The translations under genes and the position numbers were made by a program. A DNA stretch of 64,000 bases from the NCBI GenBank assembly GCA_030867875.1, contig JAOWCC010000019.1, positions 34,267,976 through 34,331,975 on the forward strand, given 5' to 3'. This document shows, piece after piece, positions 44,888-55,799 of the stretch. Each line of letters starts with the position of its first letter. Positions within the stretch are counted from its first letter, which is position 1. The DNA comes from Actinernus sp. WN-2022 (Eukaryota > Cnidaria > Anthozoa > Actiniaria > Actinernidae). The notes under the pieces are model-generated. The model did not search any database. It was not told where the DNA came from and saw only the letters and a list, made by a program, of their open reading frames with translations.

Positions 44888-45129
44888 CTTTCATCCGCGT
44901 CGTCTACTCTTTTGACTTTGAAGAGATAGCCAACTGTCGATCCTTCCATCTTGAGGTTTCCAACCACTTCGATATCGAAATTTGTGCGTGGCTGGAACAC
45001 CTCGCCTCGTTTGGAATAGCCAATAACCCCATTTTGTGAAGTTAAATAGGCTTTCTTGCCCGAGCCAGTCTCTGTGCTTGCGGCGATCTCAGAATCATCG
45101 AGGATTTCTTGGATTGATTCGTCAGCCAT
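44888..45129 (-). CDS. P-loop gene exon A (start)
   Basis: ATG at 45129 with MADESIQEILDDSEIAAS, an acidic N-terminus. A beta-rich stretch follows (AYLTSQNGVIGYSKRGEVF, NFDIEVVGNLKMEGSTVGYL). The donor is AAAG|GTATGA with the last codon split after AG, joined to A of exon B to make Arg. The exon model is preferred to reading on to the stop at 44830. Confidence 0.72.
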
Positions 45130-45658
45130 ATAATTTCAATCGCGGGTTCACATTAAAGACGAGACTACCTTTCAATTCATTTTCATAACCATACATATAC
45201 CCTTGGGTATTGTAGCATGTTTCATCATAATTTTTGTCACCTTATGATTCGTCGAGAATCTTGACCAACTGATTGGCTAAAATTTTGTCGGATATTCCTT
45301 TCCGAGATTCTGGTGGTATAGTCGGCTAGATTAAAAACATTTTTTTTACACTTACATATAGAATTTAGCGGAAATAGAAGGGAGTATTTTTTCGTTTTCG
45401 TCGGACCGTGACCACTCCATTCAAAATACTGCTATAGCAGTCCGCAGTAACAAACTCGAACCGGTCATTTTGTCTTATAACTTGAACTTACTGATGCGAC
45501 TTGTTTTATTAAATTTTCCAGCACGCAAGTTCCCGAAAACTTTACGTTAAGCCGATATACTGAATTAAACGGACGCCATTCTAACTACTTTACAAAGCTT
45601 AATTTAACTCAACAGGAATTTTATAGGATATCTTGCCCTGTACAGTCTTTGTAAAGTG
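45130..45658. promoter_or_regulatory. Upstream region of the P-loop gene
   Basis: About 530 bp between the ATG of exon A and the minisatellite. No clear TATA box or motif was identified. Called only from its position. Confidence 0.3.
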
Positions 45659-46464
45659 CTCTCTACACGATCTATGCTCTCTACACGATCTATGCTCTCT
45701 ATGCTCTCTATGCTCTCTACACGATCTATGCTCTCTACACGATCTATGCTCTCTATGCTCTCTACACGATCTATGCTATCTACACGATCTATGCTCTCTA
45801 CACGATCTACGCTCTCTACACGATCTACGCTCTCTACACGATCTATGCTCTCTATGCTCTGTACACGATCTACGCTCTCTACACGATCTACGCTCTCTAT
45901 GCTCTCTACACGATCTATGCTCTCTATGCTCTCTACACGATCTATGCTCTATGCTCTTTACACGATCTATGCTCTCTACACGATCTATGCTCTCTATGCT
46001 CTTTACACGATCTATGCTCTCTACACGATCTATGCTCTCTACACGATCTATCCTCTCTATGCTCTCTACACGATCTACGCTCTCTACACGATCTATGCTC
46101 TCTACACGATCTATGCTCTCTATGCTCTCTACACGATCTATGCTCTCTATGCTCTCTACACGATCTATGCTCTCTATGCTCTCTACACGATCTATGCTCT
46201 CTACACGATCTATGCTCTATGCTCTCTACACGATCTATGCTCTCTACACGATCTATGCTCTCTATGCTCTTTACACGATCTATGCTCTCTACACGATCTA
46301 TGCTCTCTACACGATCTACGCTCTCTATGCTCTCTACACGATCTATGCTCTCTACACGATCTATGCTCTCTATGCTCTCTACACGATATATGCTCTCTAT
46401 GCTCTCTACACGATATATGCTCTCTATGCTCTCTACACGATATATGCTCTCTACACGATCTACG
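45659..46464. repeat. Minisatellite of 18-bp and 9-bp modules
   Basis: Modules ctctctacacgatctatg (18 bp) and ctctctatg (9 bp) alternate in irregular order over 806 bp, with variants ctttacac, gatctacg and, at the right end, gatatatg. Most modules are multiples of nine, so long open frames arise on both strands (ThrArgSer, SerLeuHis and similar repeats); these are not genes. A few modules have lost two bases. Confidence 0.95.
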
Positions 46465-46484
46465 CTCCGTATCACAGAAATAAC

Positions 46485-46545
46485 CTTGTGAAGCGCATTT
46501 GGATATATTCATATAGAATTTGCGCTATATAAATGAATACCTTTG
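46485..46545. repeat. Possible retroelement 3' tail
   Basis: Sequence gaagcgcattt..gcgctatataaatga resembles the short 3' ends common in CR1/L2-like LINEs and their SINEs. Direction plus; body not identified. Confidence 0.35.
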
Positions 46546-47095
46546 GTGAAGAATTTCAAATTTGTCTACAAAAGCAGAAATACGGTTATGCATAATCTTT
46601 TCAAAGAATTTTGAAACGTTTGGGAGAAGAGAAATCGGTCTGTAGTTACTAAATAAATTGGGGTCTTCCCTCTTGAAGATTGGGATAACTTTGGTAATTT
46701 TAGCTTTGGGGAAAGACTCCTTGGGCTAAGGAGAGGTTGATAATGGTCATCAATGGTTCAGAAATTAAATTAAATGATGCTTTGATTATCTTCATTGAAA
46801 CATTATCATAGCCAGGGGCTTTGTTGGTTTTAAAAGAATTGGAGATGGTCTCCAGTTCTTGTCTAGTGGTTGGTTGAATAATAATAAGTTCTTCTTGGTA
46901 GGACGACAAGAAGTTAAGAAAAGGAGCGTTAGTAGCCGGTATTTTGTTGGCAATGTTTGGCCCTATGCAAGAAAAGTGTTTACAAAATCTATTTGCAATT
47001 TCATTTGGATCTAAAATAATCGTATCATCACATATGAAGTAAGAGGGAAGGAGAGTTTTTCCCTTTTTGTTAATTAATTTCGCTAATTTCGCTAA
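46545..47095 (-). pseudogene. LINE RT fragment (CR1/L2-like)
   Basis: Minus-strand frames give NKKGKTLLPSYFICDDTII, NEIANRFCKHFSCIGPNIA, FKTNKAPGYDNVSMKIIK and then IPIFKREDPNLFSNYRPISL with LLPNVSKFFEKIMHNRI. These are the segment before RT and RT motifs 0-1 of a CR1/L2-like LINE. Endonuclease and the catalytic RT part are absent. One frame shift near 46700. Confidence 0.82.
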
Positions 47096-47550
47096 TTCGG
47101 CTTGGGGTTCAGGAGCTAGGGTTTTGCCCGCCGTCTTGATACCAATTTTTCTATTTTTAATTTTTTCTTCTCTTTTTTGTATATCGATGTGTTATGGTTG
47201 TGGTGTTGTAGCCAGCCTCCAACACGGAAAACATGCGGCTGGGCCCTGGAGCTCCCTGGATGTTCCTTGCAACACCCACCCTGCAGACGAACTCCAGGGA
47301 AGCTTCGGTGTTTTCTTTTGCTTTTCCCCGCTGTTTTCACAATATCCAGAGTATCCTCTTTGTCGTCCAGGCTTAATATATACTCGTATTATAGGAAGTG
47401 CACGAGCAATAAACATTTCTTCGATCTGTGTTAGGTCTTCTAATGCAGAAGGAACGGGACAGGGAATCATAAATAAATTTGCTTACGATATAGACTCTTT
47501 ATCGAGTCTATATCGTACGCAAATATAACTGTCAGGAACCACCTTTAGTT
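47096..47550. other. Spacer with a short hairpin
   Basis: 47481-47497 (gcttacgatatagactc) pairs with 47504-47520 across a 6-nt loop, with one mismatch. No supported gene. Confidence 0.6.
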
Positions 47551-48540
47551 TTAGTTTGGTTGGCCATGCTTCCATACATACTGTACATTGGTTAACAGAA
47601 AAAAATTTGATTCAGGAAAGTTGTTTGTTTTCTTTAGCCCATTGTTGTTCATGAATTTGTCCCAATTTTGGAACATTGGATTTACTGAGATATACAAGAT
47701 TTCAGCTAGAATTTTGGACTTTGGTTCACCAGTTATGTTGACTATGCCCATCTTACGTTTAATGTTGTTGTCCACATGCCTTGCACATGCCACAAAATGG
47801 GCAATTAAAAGCTGTGGATAGAGGCCATTCTACTTCTATGTCACGATTAAGTTCCTTAAGGCTGCTGCCAAAGTAATGAAATGTATTTGATGTTTCATCC
47901 GTGTGAATCATAAAGGGGCCAGAAAAAGTTGGATATGACCCTGTTTCCCTGTCTGCAAGCATCAAATGCCTGTAGGTCGTAGTTGTTACAAAGAAATTTC
48001 CAATGTCATAATTTACATCTAACCCAAATATAAAGAAACGTTCAGGATTACAGCAGAACTTGGCCAAGTCATCCAACTGAGATTTTGTGGCAATGACCTC
48101 TCTCACGTTAGGGCTGACTTGTAAAGCATTAACAAAGTTTCCTTTAGACTGCTTGCATTTCTCTATAGGTTCTGCTAACTCAGCTTTGCTGTGCTGCTTA
48201 CGAAGTTTAGATCTTTCATACTTGACTTGGACAATTCCTCTTGGGACTGTAAAGAGAAGCAGTTTTCTCCATAATCCCGCCTCCATCTTCGTATAGTTCA
48301 TCATAAATTGACGAAGGGCCTAAAGCTGTTTTAGCTTTGGAATTTTTTCCCTTGTGCTTGTCGCAGTTACATATAATGGCTTGGCCGTTTTCTTGGCATT
48401 CTTGTGTGGTTCAACTTTTATATGTTCTGGATCTCCAGTGTTCTGATACTGAAGTATTACAATATGATATCTGTCACCATTGCAGTTGTCTAGTTCAGTT
48501 AACCGTCGCTTAAATTCGGAGTTACTGCAATGTACTCAGA
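47551..48540 (-). pseudogene. MULE-like transposase pseudogene
   Basis: In changing frames the strand reads EFKRRLTELDNCNGDRYHIV, then SIYDELYEDGGGIMEKTASL, RGIVQVKYERSKLRKQ, SQLDDLAKFCCNPERFFIFG, LDVNYDIGNFFVTTTTYRHL, and finally ACARHVDNNIKRKMGI. F-G-x-D-x-N/T-F-D/I-I-G-x-F-x-V-T-x-x-T-Y-R-x-L is the first-Asp region of MULE-type transposases, and C-x-RH-V-x-NNI-x-RK is a typical later segment. At least three frame changes exist. The second catalytic segment is not seen, so it is dead. Confidence 0.65.
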
Positions 48541-49953
48541 ATGTTCTATACAGAGTGTACTACCCAGGTTTAAACGTTCCTGGATTCTCTCCAAGCTGCA
48601 ATAATCCCTTGCGAAAAAAGCCTTGGATATCTTAAGATTCAAATCCTAGAACCCCTTAGGATTGTTCTAGGATTTGAGGTGTGAATTTTCACGTTAAATT
48701 TGGATGGACACTTGGACGTTCTAGGATTTCTATGATTTCTCAAAATATTCATGGCAAAGCATTTACGATGCATGGTTCTTGGATATTGTGGGAAATCCTA
48801 GGATTTACAGTTTACATTTTCCTTCGGTTTTGTAGGAAATGCTGGAACTATTTAGGAATAGACTTTTAGGAATTTCTAGAATGTTCTGGGATTGCCCATG
48901 TTATATTAACAGCTTTTTAGGGCATTTTCCGGGGTTTTAGTGACGACCAATCCACGTAGAACCTTGCATTGACAATTATATACGCAATATCTCAATCTTT
49001 CCGTAAATTCTAAGTGAGGCAATTACAAACGCCTGCATTTACTTTTCAAGATTATTACTTTAATATTCCTTTGAAGTACATTTTCAGGGTGTTTTAACAT
49101 CATCTCATCATAATTTTGTATCTTTAAAAGGCAAACCTCGTAAGGGACTTCGAGTCCTATTGTTTCTTAATTTGTTTAAATTATAATTTCATAACACATA
49201 AAAAACGCATGTTTAATTCTATACATGTATACAGTATTAAATTATCTTATACTATAAACACAAAGATGCATCTACATTGTAAAATATTTTTGTTTTGTTT
49301 TGCCCTTTCAAATACGTTTCAAATACGTTTCTATACGTTTTCGCTTCTCAATAATCATCTCCCCATATATGTTTTTTTTAATAGACCATCTCTCTTCATA
49401 TGTTTGTCTTTTTAGCCTGAATAAGATGTAATATGGTTTGCAATAATGTCCTGTCCAAGCTTCTGGACAACTGCTTTTCAGATTATACTTGCCTAGGGGC
49501 AAGTATTCTTAAACAAAATTGTTTAACCCTGTATATAAACAGTATTTTGGGACCCTGATGGTTACATTAGTATAATTATATTATAATATATATTATGGTA
49601 TGATTCCAGATAATATCCATACCCCCACCACGGAGGGAATTTGCCTCGTGTCCCAACTACCACTCCACCCCTCCGAAATTTCCATTTTTCCTCCTTACAT
49701 TTGATTTCCTATTATTCTACGGACCCCCTGGCCAATAAATTGGTGTATGACTACTTAATAGAGGTTTGACTGTAGTTCAAATTCTGACTAAAAGGGCCAT
49801 GGGCACTTTTTGAGAGGGGACTTATTTGAGGAAATACAGTACATATTTAAGTTAACAGGTCTTTAGTGTGAAAAAAATTACTATAATGCATTTGGTATAA
49901 TTTAGTTGCAAAATGCAATCTTGTACATGTACATGTATATGCCACAGTCTTAC
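48541..49953. other. Spacer with a perfect hairpin
   Basis: 48640-48652 (caaatcctagaac) pairs perfectly with 48664-48676 over an 11-nt loop. The neighbourhood repeats tcctaggattt, also seen at 57275-57440. A G/C-rich segment at 49655-49735 is the inverted relative of 51365-51450. No gene recognised. Confidence 0.55.
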
Positions 49954-50031
49954 TTATAGAAGTCGTTGTGTTGGCAGCTGTTTTCCTCCCCTTTTTGTTT
50001 TGTGGCTGAGATGGTTCAAACTCAGTGACAT
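49954..50031 (-). CDS. 78-nt exon-like segment, copy 1
   Basis: Acceptor CACAG|ATGTCACT and donor CTATAA|GTAAGA flank 26 codons reading (D)VTEFEPSQPQNKKGRKTAAN with TTTSI. Symmetric phase-1 exon. A polar, basic linker. Which gene it belongs to is unknown; the MULE-like unit downstream is possible. Confidence 0.45.
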   Translation of the reverse strand: MSLSLNHLSHKTKRGGKQLPTQRLL

Positions 50032-50160
50032 CTGTGAATTAATTAAGTAATAAAGATCAACAAGTTACATGTATATGTCAAATTTATTTTTTTATTCACA
50101 TGCACCTTGAGGTTATTTCCTTTAATACATTTTGCACATGTGTATGACTCAGTTTGTTAC

Positions 50161-50238
50161 TGCTAGAAATGCTTGCGTTGGCAGTTGTCTTCTTTCCCTT
50201 TTTGTTTGGGAGATGGGACATTTCAGGCTAAGTGACAT
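50161..50238 (-). pseudogene. 78-nt exon-like segment, copy 2 with stop
   Basis: Same length and borders as copy 1 (acceptor TGTAG|ATGTCACT, donor TAGCA|GTAACA), offset by 207 bp. It reads VT-stop-PEMSHLPNKKGKKTTANA, so the TAG at the fourth codon kills it as coding sequence. Confidence 0.45.
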
Positions 50239-51776
50239 CTACATATATGTATGAAATAAAATGAACAAAGATTAAGAAATTTACTTCACAAAACCAAACC
50301 CACAAAGTTTTGGAATAAGCCCCCCTCCCTTGCCTTAGTTTTATAAGCCTTACTGGAAATCAAATGTTAAGAGGCAAACATGACGTGCCACATTGTTACT
50401 TGAATTTGTATTTCCATGCTTACGAGAAATGGGAGGCTCCTAAATGTGATCACATCTAGGTAGAAAAATGATGTTTTTTTTACGGTATCATAATTAACTT
50501 TTTGGGAATACGTTTCCCTCTCTATTATGATAACAGTCAAATGCCCATCGTTTTTCTATGAAACCCATTGGCAAAAGTTATGTGAAATCAACTGCAAGGC
50601 CCCCCCCCCCTTTCCAAGGCGAATTTTGAAATAAGCCCCCCAGAGGCTACATAAGTAATTAGAGCATTTACTTTAATGTTGAATGTTGCGTTTTGTATTT
50701 AGTTAGAAAAATTAATGCAACCTAGCTGGTTGCAGTCATTAAAGAGAAAAAATAAGTTGTGTTCCTAGAATTGTACTCAGTTTTTGCTTCAGCAGCTGCT
50801 ATAGCCTTTTCCGTAAGATATAAATTACTACCAGCAAGCGGACTCTGAACTCTGAATTTCTAAGGACACCTGAAACAACCATAGGGGCTGATCAAAGCCA
50901 GGTCCCGGCTAATCCACAGATCGAATTGGAAAAAAAAAATTATTGGAATTTAGCGTGTTGGTTTTTGCAGAGGGAGGAAAACTGGAGAACCCGTAGAAAA
51001 ACCCTTGGAGCAAGGGCGAGATACCAACAAACTGAACTCGCATATGGCGCTGCGTCCGGAATCGAACCTGTGCCACAGAGGTGAGAGGTGAAGCACTTAA
51101 ACCACTGCGCCACCCCAGCTCCCCGCGCCAGCCCAGCTGGTTAAAACAAATAACTGCTGTACAGTATAACTTTAAGAACTAATATGTTTACCTCCCTAAG
51201 CTTAACTGTTTAACTTAACTTAACTGTTTTTTGTCATGCTTGTTCTTCAATGTTTCTGAGGATTTGACCAACTAATTTGAGCCAATTAAAGCTTTAGCTT
51301 ACTTTAAAAATATCATGTTACCATTTGTAAACCGGCACTGGTCCTCTGAATGTGTGATTCCATAACATTTCCATACCCCACCACGGGTCTGTAATATAAC
51401 AGGAGATCAAATGTATGGGGGAAATGGAAATTCCAGAGGGGTGGGGGTGGGTGGAACAAAGGTTTGTGATGAGTTGATTATTGGAAAATGCCCACATTTT
51501 TCACTTGACTGTCGAAAGTATATAAATCGACAATAGTCAGTGAATTACCGCCTCTATCATCGATTCCCAATTGATTTCCTATGAAAAATCCACTCAATCC
51601 GTTTATTAAAGGGCCTGTAGTTTGTATATGGTTTAAAATCGAGCTGGAAATCGTCCCAGCATTTAAAAAGCGGGCCAGCCCGCCTTCACATATAAACGAA
51701 ACAAATCACTAATCATGATACTGAAGATGAATATTGATTACAGCTGATGAATATTGATTGTTGCCTCCTGAGTGAG
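50239..51776. other. Spacer with a SINE and inverted G-rich segment
   Basis: No gene. A short possible further exon (acceptor CCTAG|ATGTGATC near 50456) is weak. 51365-51450 is an inverted relative of 49655-49735. Confidence 0.4.
50940..51121 (-). mobile_element. tRNA-derived SINE
   Basis: On the minus strand it begins ggggtggcgcagtgg (A box tggcgcagtgg, 51102-51112) and has the consensus B box ggttcgattcc (51058-51068). The body contains gttctccagttttcc-type sequence and an A/T-rich end near 50940. Good pol III boxes at the right distance; the 3' limit is approximate. Confidence 0.8.
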
Positions 51777-54313
51777 TCAGACTTTATAATAAGGGCCTTT
51801 ATAATAAGAGCACCTCTTTATAGAGAACTGGTAGTGACCCACCACACAATGCTTTTCAATGAATTCCTTCAGCTTCTCGGATGCCTTGCATGGCTTGGAT
51901 GAGCACAGTATTTCAGGATCAAAATTGGGATCAATTTTTTTCAACTGAATCACTAGCTCCACTATTTCCTCCTTAGATGCTGCATTAAAAACTTGAAAGT
52001 TTTTGCCTTTCAGTTGTAATCGTTGGAAAACACTACTGATTAGTGTTTTGGTAGGTTGGATGCTGTCATTCACCTCTTCTTTTAAGATCGGATTCTTCTT
52101 CGCTGCTTCTCTGATTGCCTTTAGACTTTGTGCAGACCTTAGCTGCAGTTCCATTGTTGCTGTTGGCGCTCTCATGACACCTATTCCTTGCAGAGCCAGA
52201 TTAAGATTGGACATGATCCTTTCCGCTGGATTCTTCCAACTGTGGTGAGGTGGAGTTTGAACAAGGATCAGGAGATCTAAATTTCGTTCAATGAAGTATG
52301 CAATCTGTGTAAGCTGTGTTCGAGGGAAACGTAAATTGTGGTCGGGTTCCCCATCGTGATAGTGGCATTCCACTGGATTGTTCTTACCATCTGCATTCAA
52401 TGATTTATTCAGTTCACATGCATGCCACAGCTGTGGATGGCTCAAAGGCATTTTCCTTAAGGCCATCATGAACCTGACCATCGTAAAAACTGCCCTCCAC
52501 TTCTTCTGGAATAGTTACATCCAAGCACACTGATGGCGACAATGAAAATCTGGTGAAGTCATGGTCACCAACTGCCATTGTTTGGTTGATTCCCACTAGA
52601 CCCTGTTTTCCTCGCTCAACTGCTGCTACAGGGTATCCTGGCTCCCCAACTTTAACTGTATGCTTCTTATCCTCGCATATCAAGGTTGTTGCATCTCTAA
52701 ACTTGACGCATAATTCCTTCTGATATCTGAAAATAGCTGAAGCATAATAGCTAAAGCATAATAGCTATCAACATGCTGTTTCCTGAATTGCCTGAATTGC
52801 CTGGCAGCTACCATCAGTTTGATTTTGATTCTACCAGTGTTCCTGTGTACTGCCGCAGATGCTCGTCTTGGCCAAAACTGTAGGCGTAGCCACTGGACAG
52901 AGGGAATTGCAGTTCCTTCTGGGCATTCTTTTACCATTTGCTCATGTAAGTCACGGGCACTTATGGCCATTGCTAAATGTGTGATTGCTTGACCATCCTT
53001 ATCAATTGGGTCATGCCGCCGATCGTCGATAGCAGTTTCTACTTTTCCCTTTACGAAATTCTGACATCTGCTCAGAAAATCTAAATACTCTTCTGGTCTC
53101 CCACTTTGTTTCGTACGTAAGTCCCATATTAAGGTTGTATCCTCATCATCCAGAACTTGACGAATTCTTTCATCTACCTGTTCCTCGGAAAGAGTGTTTG
53201 CTGCAAACTGATCTCCAGTCAGGGTCCTGTAAGCTTCACGCAAAATGCCACTCTGTACTCCAGTAGCGCTCCCAAAATGCTGAACGAATTGTCTCCTCAT
53301 GGAGCGGGAATGGTAGAGTGGAAACTCTTTCTTCAATATCTCCTTGATATTGCTATTCTTTTGCTGAAACTGTGTTTCAGAGTCATCTAAATTAGTCTTC
53401 CAAACGAAGTGAAGATGAGACTTCGTTCCTGTGTGGGAGTACCTTACTGATTTACATGGGGATACAAATTCATCTAAATACTGATGTCTTCGCTTTCTGT
53501 CTGTTGGTGCATATTCATTTATGAATAGTGGCTCATAAGGTTGTGCTTGCAGTAAGGCGTCATGTAGGTGCTTGTATCGTGCTGCCTTAGTTGGTTTCAT
53601 ATTCGATTGGGCTGGATAGACTTCCCACTCATCCACGTCTGTGCGTGCAACCTTCCTGGCATGGACAGATTGACTGGCATTTACTCGTTGGTCCAAATAT
53701 GAGCCATATTTTCAGCTAAACGTAGGAGACTCTCATACACACCTTTCCATGCATTTCTCCTTAGGTAAGAAGAACCACACAGCTGAAATAACTTGTGTGA
53801 TAAAGCCAATAACTTATCGTGTTGAAGATTTTGATGAGCTCGTTTTCTGTGTTTGTTATAACCTTGAAAATTTTCAAACATGCTCGGAATAGCACAAGAC
53901 CGATCTTGTAGTGTTTTTGCATGACCATCGATCTCCCACAGAGCATCTGCTAAGGTTCCAACAAAAGTATCCCCTTGTGATTTTATACATTCATCAGTGG
54001 TCCATCCTAACTCGTTCTTTTCCAACCATGTTAAGATGTCATTCTTGAGTGCTATTTTCTTGTTGGGTTTTGCATGTTCTTGATATCGAGCTGGAAGACT
54101 TCTGCTGTTCCTCTGTGTGGCCATCATTAGTTGGAAGATATTTGTAGCGTCTGGTGTATCTTCAGAATCTTCATTTAATGTGTCTGCATCTTTTTCTTCA
54201 GAGATAACGAATTCTATATAATTTCCTAAACATGGAACAATGGTAGATACGAATTCTTCAGAATTTGCCATTACATCAACATGTTTCTTGTTTTCACCAA
54301 TGTAGACCTTAAC
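51777..54313 (-). pseudogene. Long exon of a putative DDE (RNase-H-fold) recombinase
   Basis: Acceptor TTCCCAG|GTTAAG at 54313, then about 840 codons in four frames. Frame 1 (54313-53681) has VKVYIGENKKHVDVMANSEE and IPSMFENFQGYNKHRKRAH. Frame 2 (53696-52680) has KPTKAARYKHLHDAL and QWLRLQFWPRRASAA. Frame 3 (52414-52735) has LICEDKKHTVKVGEPGYPVA. Frame 4 (52481-51777) has CHYHDGEPDHNLRFPRTQL and SWKNPAERIMSNLNLALQ. ED(KKH), HDG(EPDHN) and NPAE(R) have the order of D-D-E motifs, with 43 residues between the second Asp and Glu, like Tc1/IS630-style enzymes (DNxP..NPIE). Family not recognised. Frame breaks make it inactive. Confidence 0.6.
52741..52768. repeat. 14-bp tandem duplication causing a frameshift
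   Basis: agcataatagctaa followed by agcataatagctat. Removing one copy would restore continuity between SYYA and the frame with FRYQKELCVKFRDATTL, so the duplication is the likely cause of this frame break. Confidence 0.85.
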
Positions 54314-55019
54314 CTGGGAAAATAAATAAATGAGCAATAGCATAAATTAAAATACAGCCAAACCTGGTGTAAGCGGTCATCCTCGGGGAATGGTTTACTC
54401 AACGCTTATTAAAATACAGGTTGACCGCTAAATACAGGTGAGGCGAAAATTACAAATAATTATTCTGTACAATAAAAAAAAACATTTCCCATACTGTGTG
54501 CTCTGTTCATTAACGAATTCAACATGGGACATGGGCGCCCTAGTTTGCTGTAGCTTGGGTCAGGGTCAAGCAAGCACAAAGAAGCCCAGAACAAACTTGG
54601 GCAAACACAGAGCAAACTTCAAGCAAACCTGATGTTTGGTTTTGCTTGCTTTCAAAGCACAGCAAACCAGACATCATTTGGGGGTTTAATAGTTTTGAGC
54701 TACACTGTATATTAATCAATTAATGTCAAAAGGCTTTTATTGTCTACGAATGTTTACACCAATTTCTTATATAATTATTTTTAACTGTATTATTGTCTTA
54801 TATTTGATATTAACATGTTCAAGCTGATTGTCTAAACTGCAACAAAAGACACTTTAATATTATACGTGCCATGTAAGTATTAAAGATATGAATGATTATA
54901 TAGAGAGAGCTTTCTCTTCTGAATCAAAATAAAACTTTATCCAGTCTCCATCCAATTCTGTATCTCCATTCAATGCAAGGGCAATGTTTTTTATATGTTG
55001 TCCTAAGTGTTTTATATGT

Positions 55020-55421
55020 TCACTGTGATTCATCATCTGAGTTACTCAGTATAAGAGTATCATCATCACTAGGTGGTTCTGGTTCAGGTTCCCAGTCTTC
55101 AAACTTGACAAAAATATCTTCCTCTCCTTGCAATTGTGTCACTGGATCCAATAATTCTTGACCGTTACTAAGTGTAATATGCATATTATCGTATAGCATA
55201 ACTCCAATCTGTTCTGGCATTTCCAGAAATGGCCTAATTCGAGGATGGACCATAAATGAAATGTGTTGTTCTTCCACGAAGTGCTTTACAACTGTTTCTG
55301 TGATTGCATATCTCAGCTCGTGTATATATGCCTCATGCAGTGCATTTTGGCAGGCAAATTTCATAATACATGCTTCAAAATGCTGGCGACGGATTTGTCT
55401 AATGTCCACAAAGAGAGCCAT
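55020..55421 (-). CDS. Hypothetical 133-aa protein within the intron of the DDE-like unit
   Basis: ATG at 55421, TGA at 55020, no internal stop. It begins MALFVDIRQIRRQHFEACIM and continues with helical segments (ELRYAITETVVKHFVEEQHI), then MPEQIGVMLYDNMHITLSNG and an acidic, proline-rich end (EDWEPEPEPPSDDDTLIL). The composition is protein-like throughout. Same strand as the flanking exons but with its own start and stop, so it may be a separate small gene or an alternative exon. No family recognised. Confidence 0.45.
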   Translation of the reverse strand: MALFVDIRQIRRQHFEACIMKFACQNALHEAYIHELRYAITETVVKHFVEEQHISFMVHPRIRPFLEMPEQIGVMLYDNMHITLSNGQELLDPVTQLQGEEDIFVKFEDWEPEPEPPSDDDTLILSNSDDESQ

Positions 55422-55637
55422 GTTTTCAAGGGAAGGATTTTTTGAAGAAACCGCTGACTAGTAGAATTTTACACTCGCACGTGGTTGGCCCCATGCCCCA
55501 GCACACTCCATTGTGGGTCAATCAACCATAAAACTATCTAATATAAATATAAAATATATATGTACTATACAGTCAAACGAGAATTGTAATATATTAAATA
55601 TATAAAGTGGATCTTTGGAACATAATATTGTACCTAC

Positions 55638-55799
55638 CTGGGTAGTTTGATATCCATTTTCTTGGATATCGTCTCCTCCGTCGAACTCTCCACTAGCGAA
55701 CTGGGCAAAAAGATCTCTAAGAGTTAGATGACTGTCCACTACTGATCGAGCATACCATGGTTTCAAAACCTTTTGGGCCGTACGTATTGAAACATACAA
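55638..55799 (-). CDS. Upstream exon of the DDE-like unit
   Basis: Reads LKPWYARSVVDSHLTLRDLF, then GEFDGGDDIQENGYQTTQ, donor CCCAG|GTAGGT. Phase 0 agrees with the acceptor at 54313, giving TTQ-VKVYIG. The 5' limit is uncertain: the frame has no ATG and an in-frame stop lies not far upstream, so an acceptor within 55770-55800 is likely. Confidence 0.5.

Larger units (their letters stand above)
36896..45129 (-). other. Seven-exon P-loop NTPase gene model (whole locus)
   Basis: Exons A-G at 44888-45129, 43221-43404, 42421-42810, 40880-40995, 38866-39036, 38252-38562 and 36896-37335 share strand, have GT/AG borders and agree in phase at A/B, B/C, C/D, D/E and F/G. Walker A (GPTKCGKT) is in exon C and a Walker-B-like YCLDDV in exon D. 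Exon F is 311 nt, one base away from keeping frame between E and G. The family was not identified; the combination suggests an ATPase of unknown role. Introns host a long-TIR element, a MITE and a SINE-like repeat. Confidence 0.7.

Noticed and set aside
45633..46532. Long ORFs of 275-299 aa and opposite-strand frames in the minisatellite
   Set aside because: Modules of 9 and 18 bp keep several frames open at once, giving low-complexity translations. No protein is supported.
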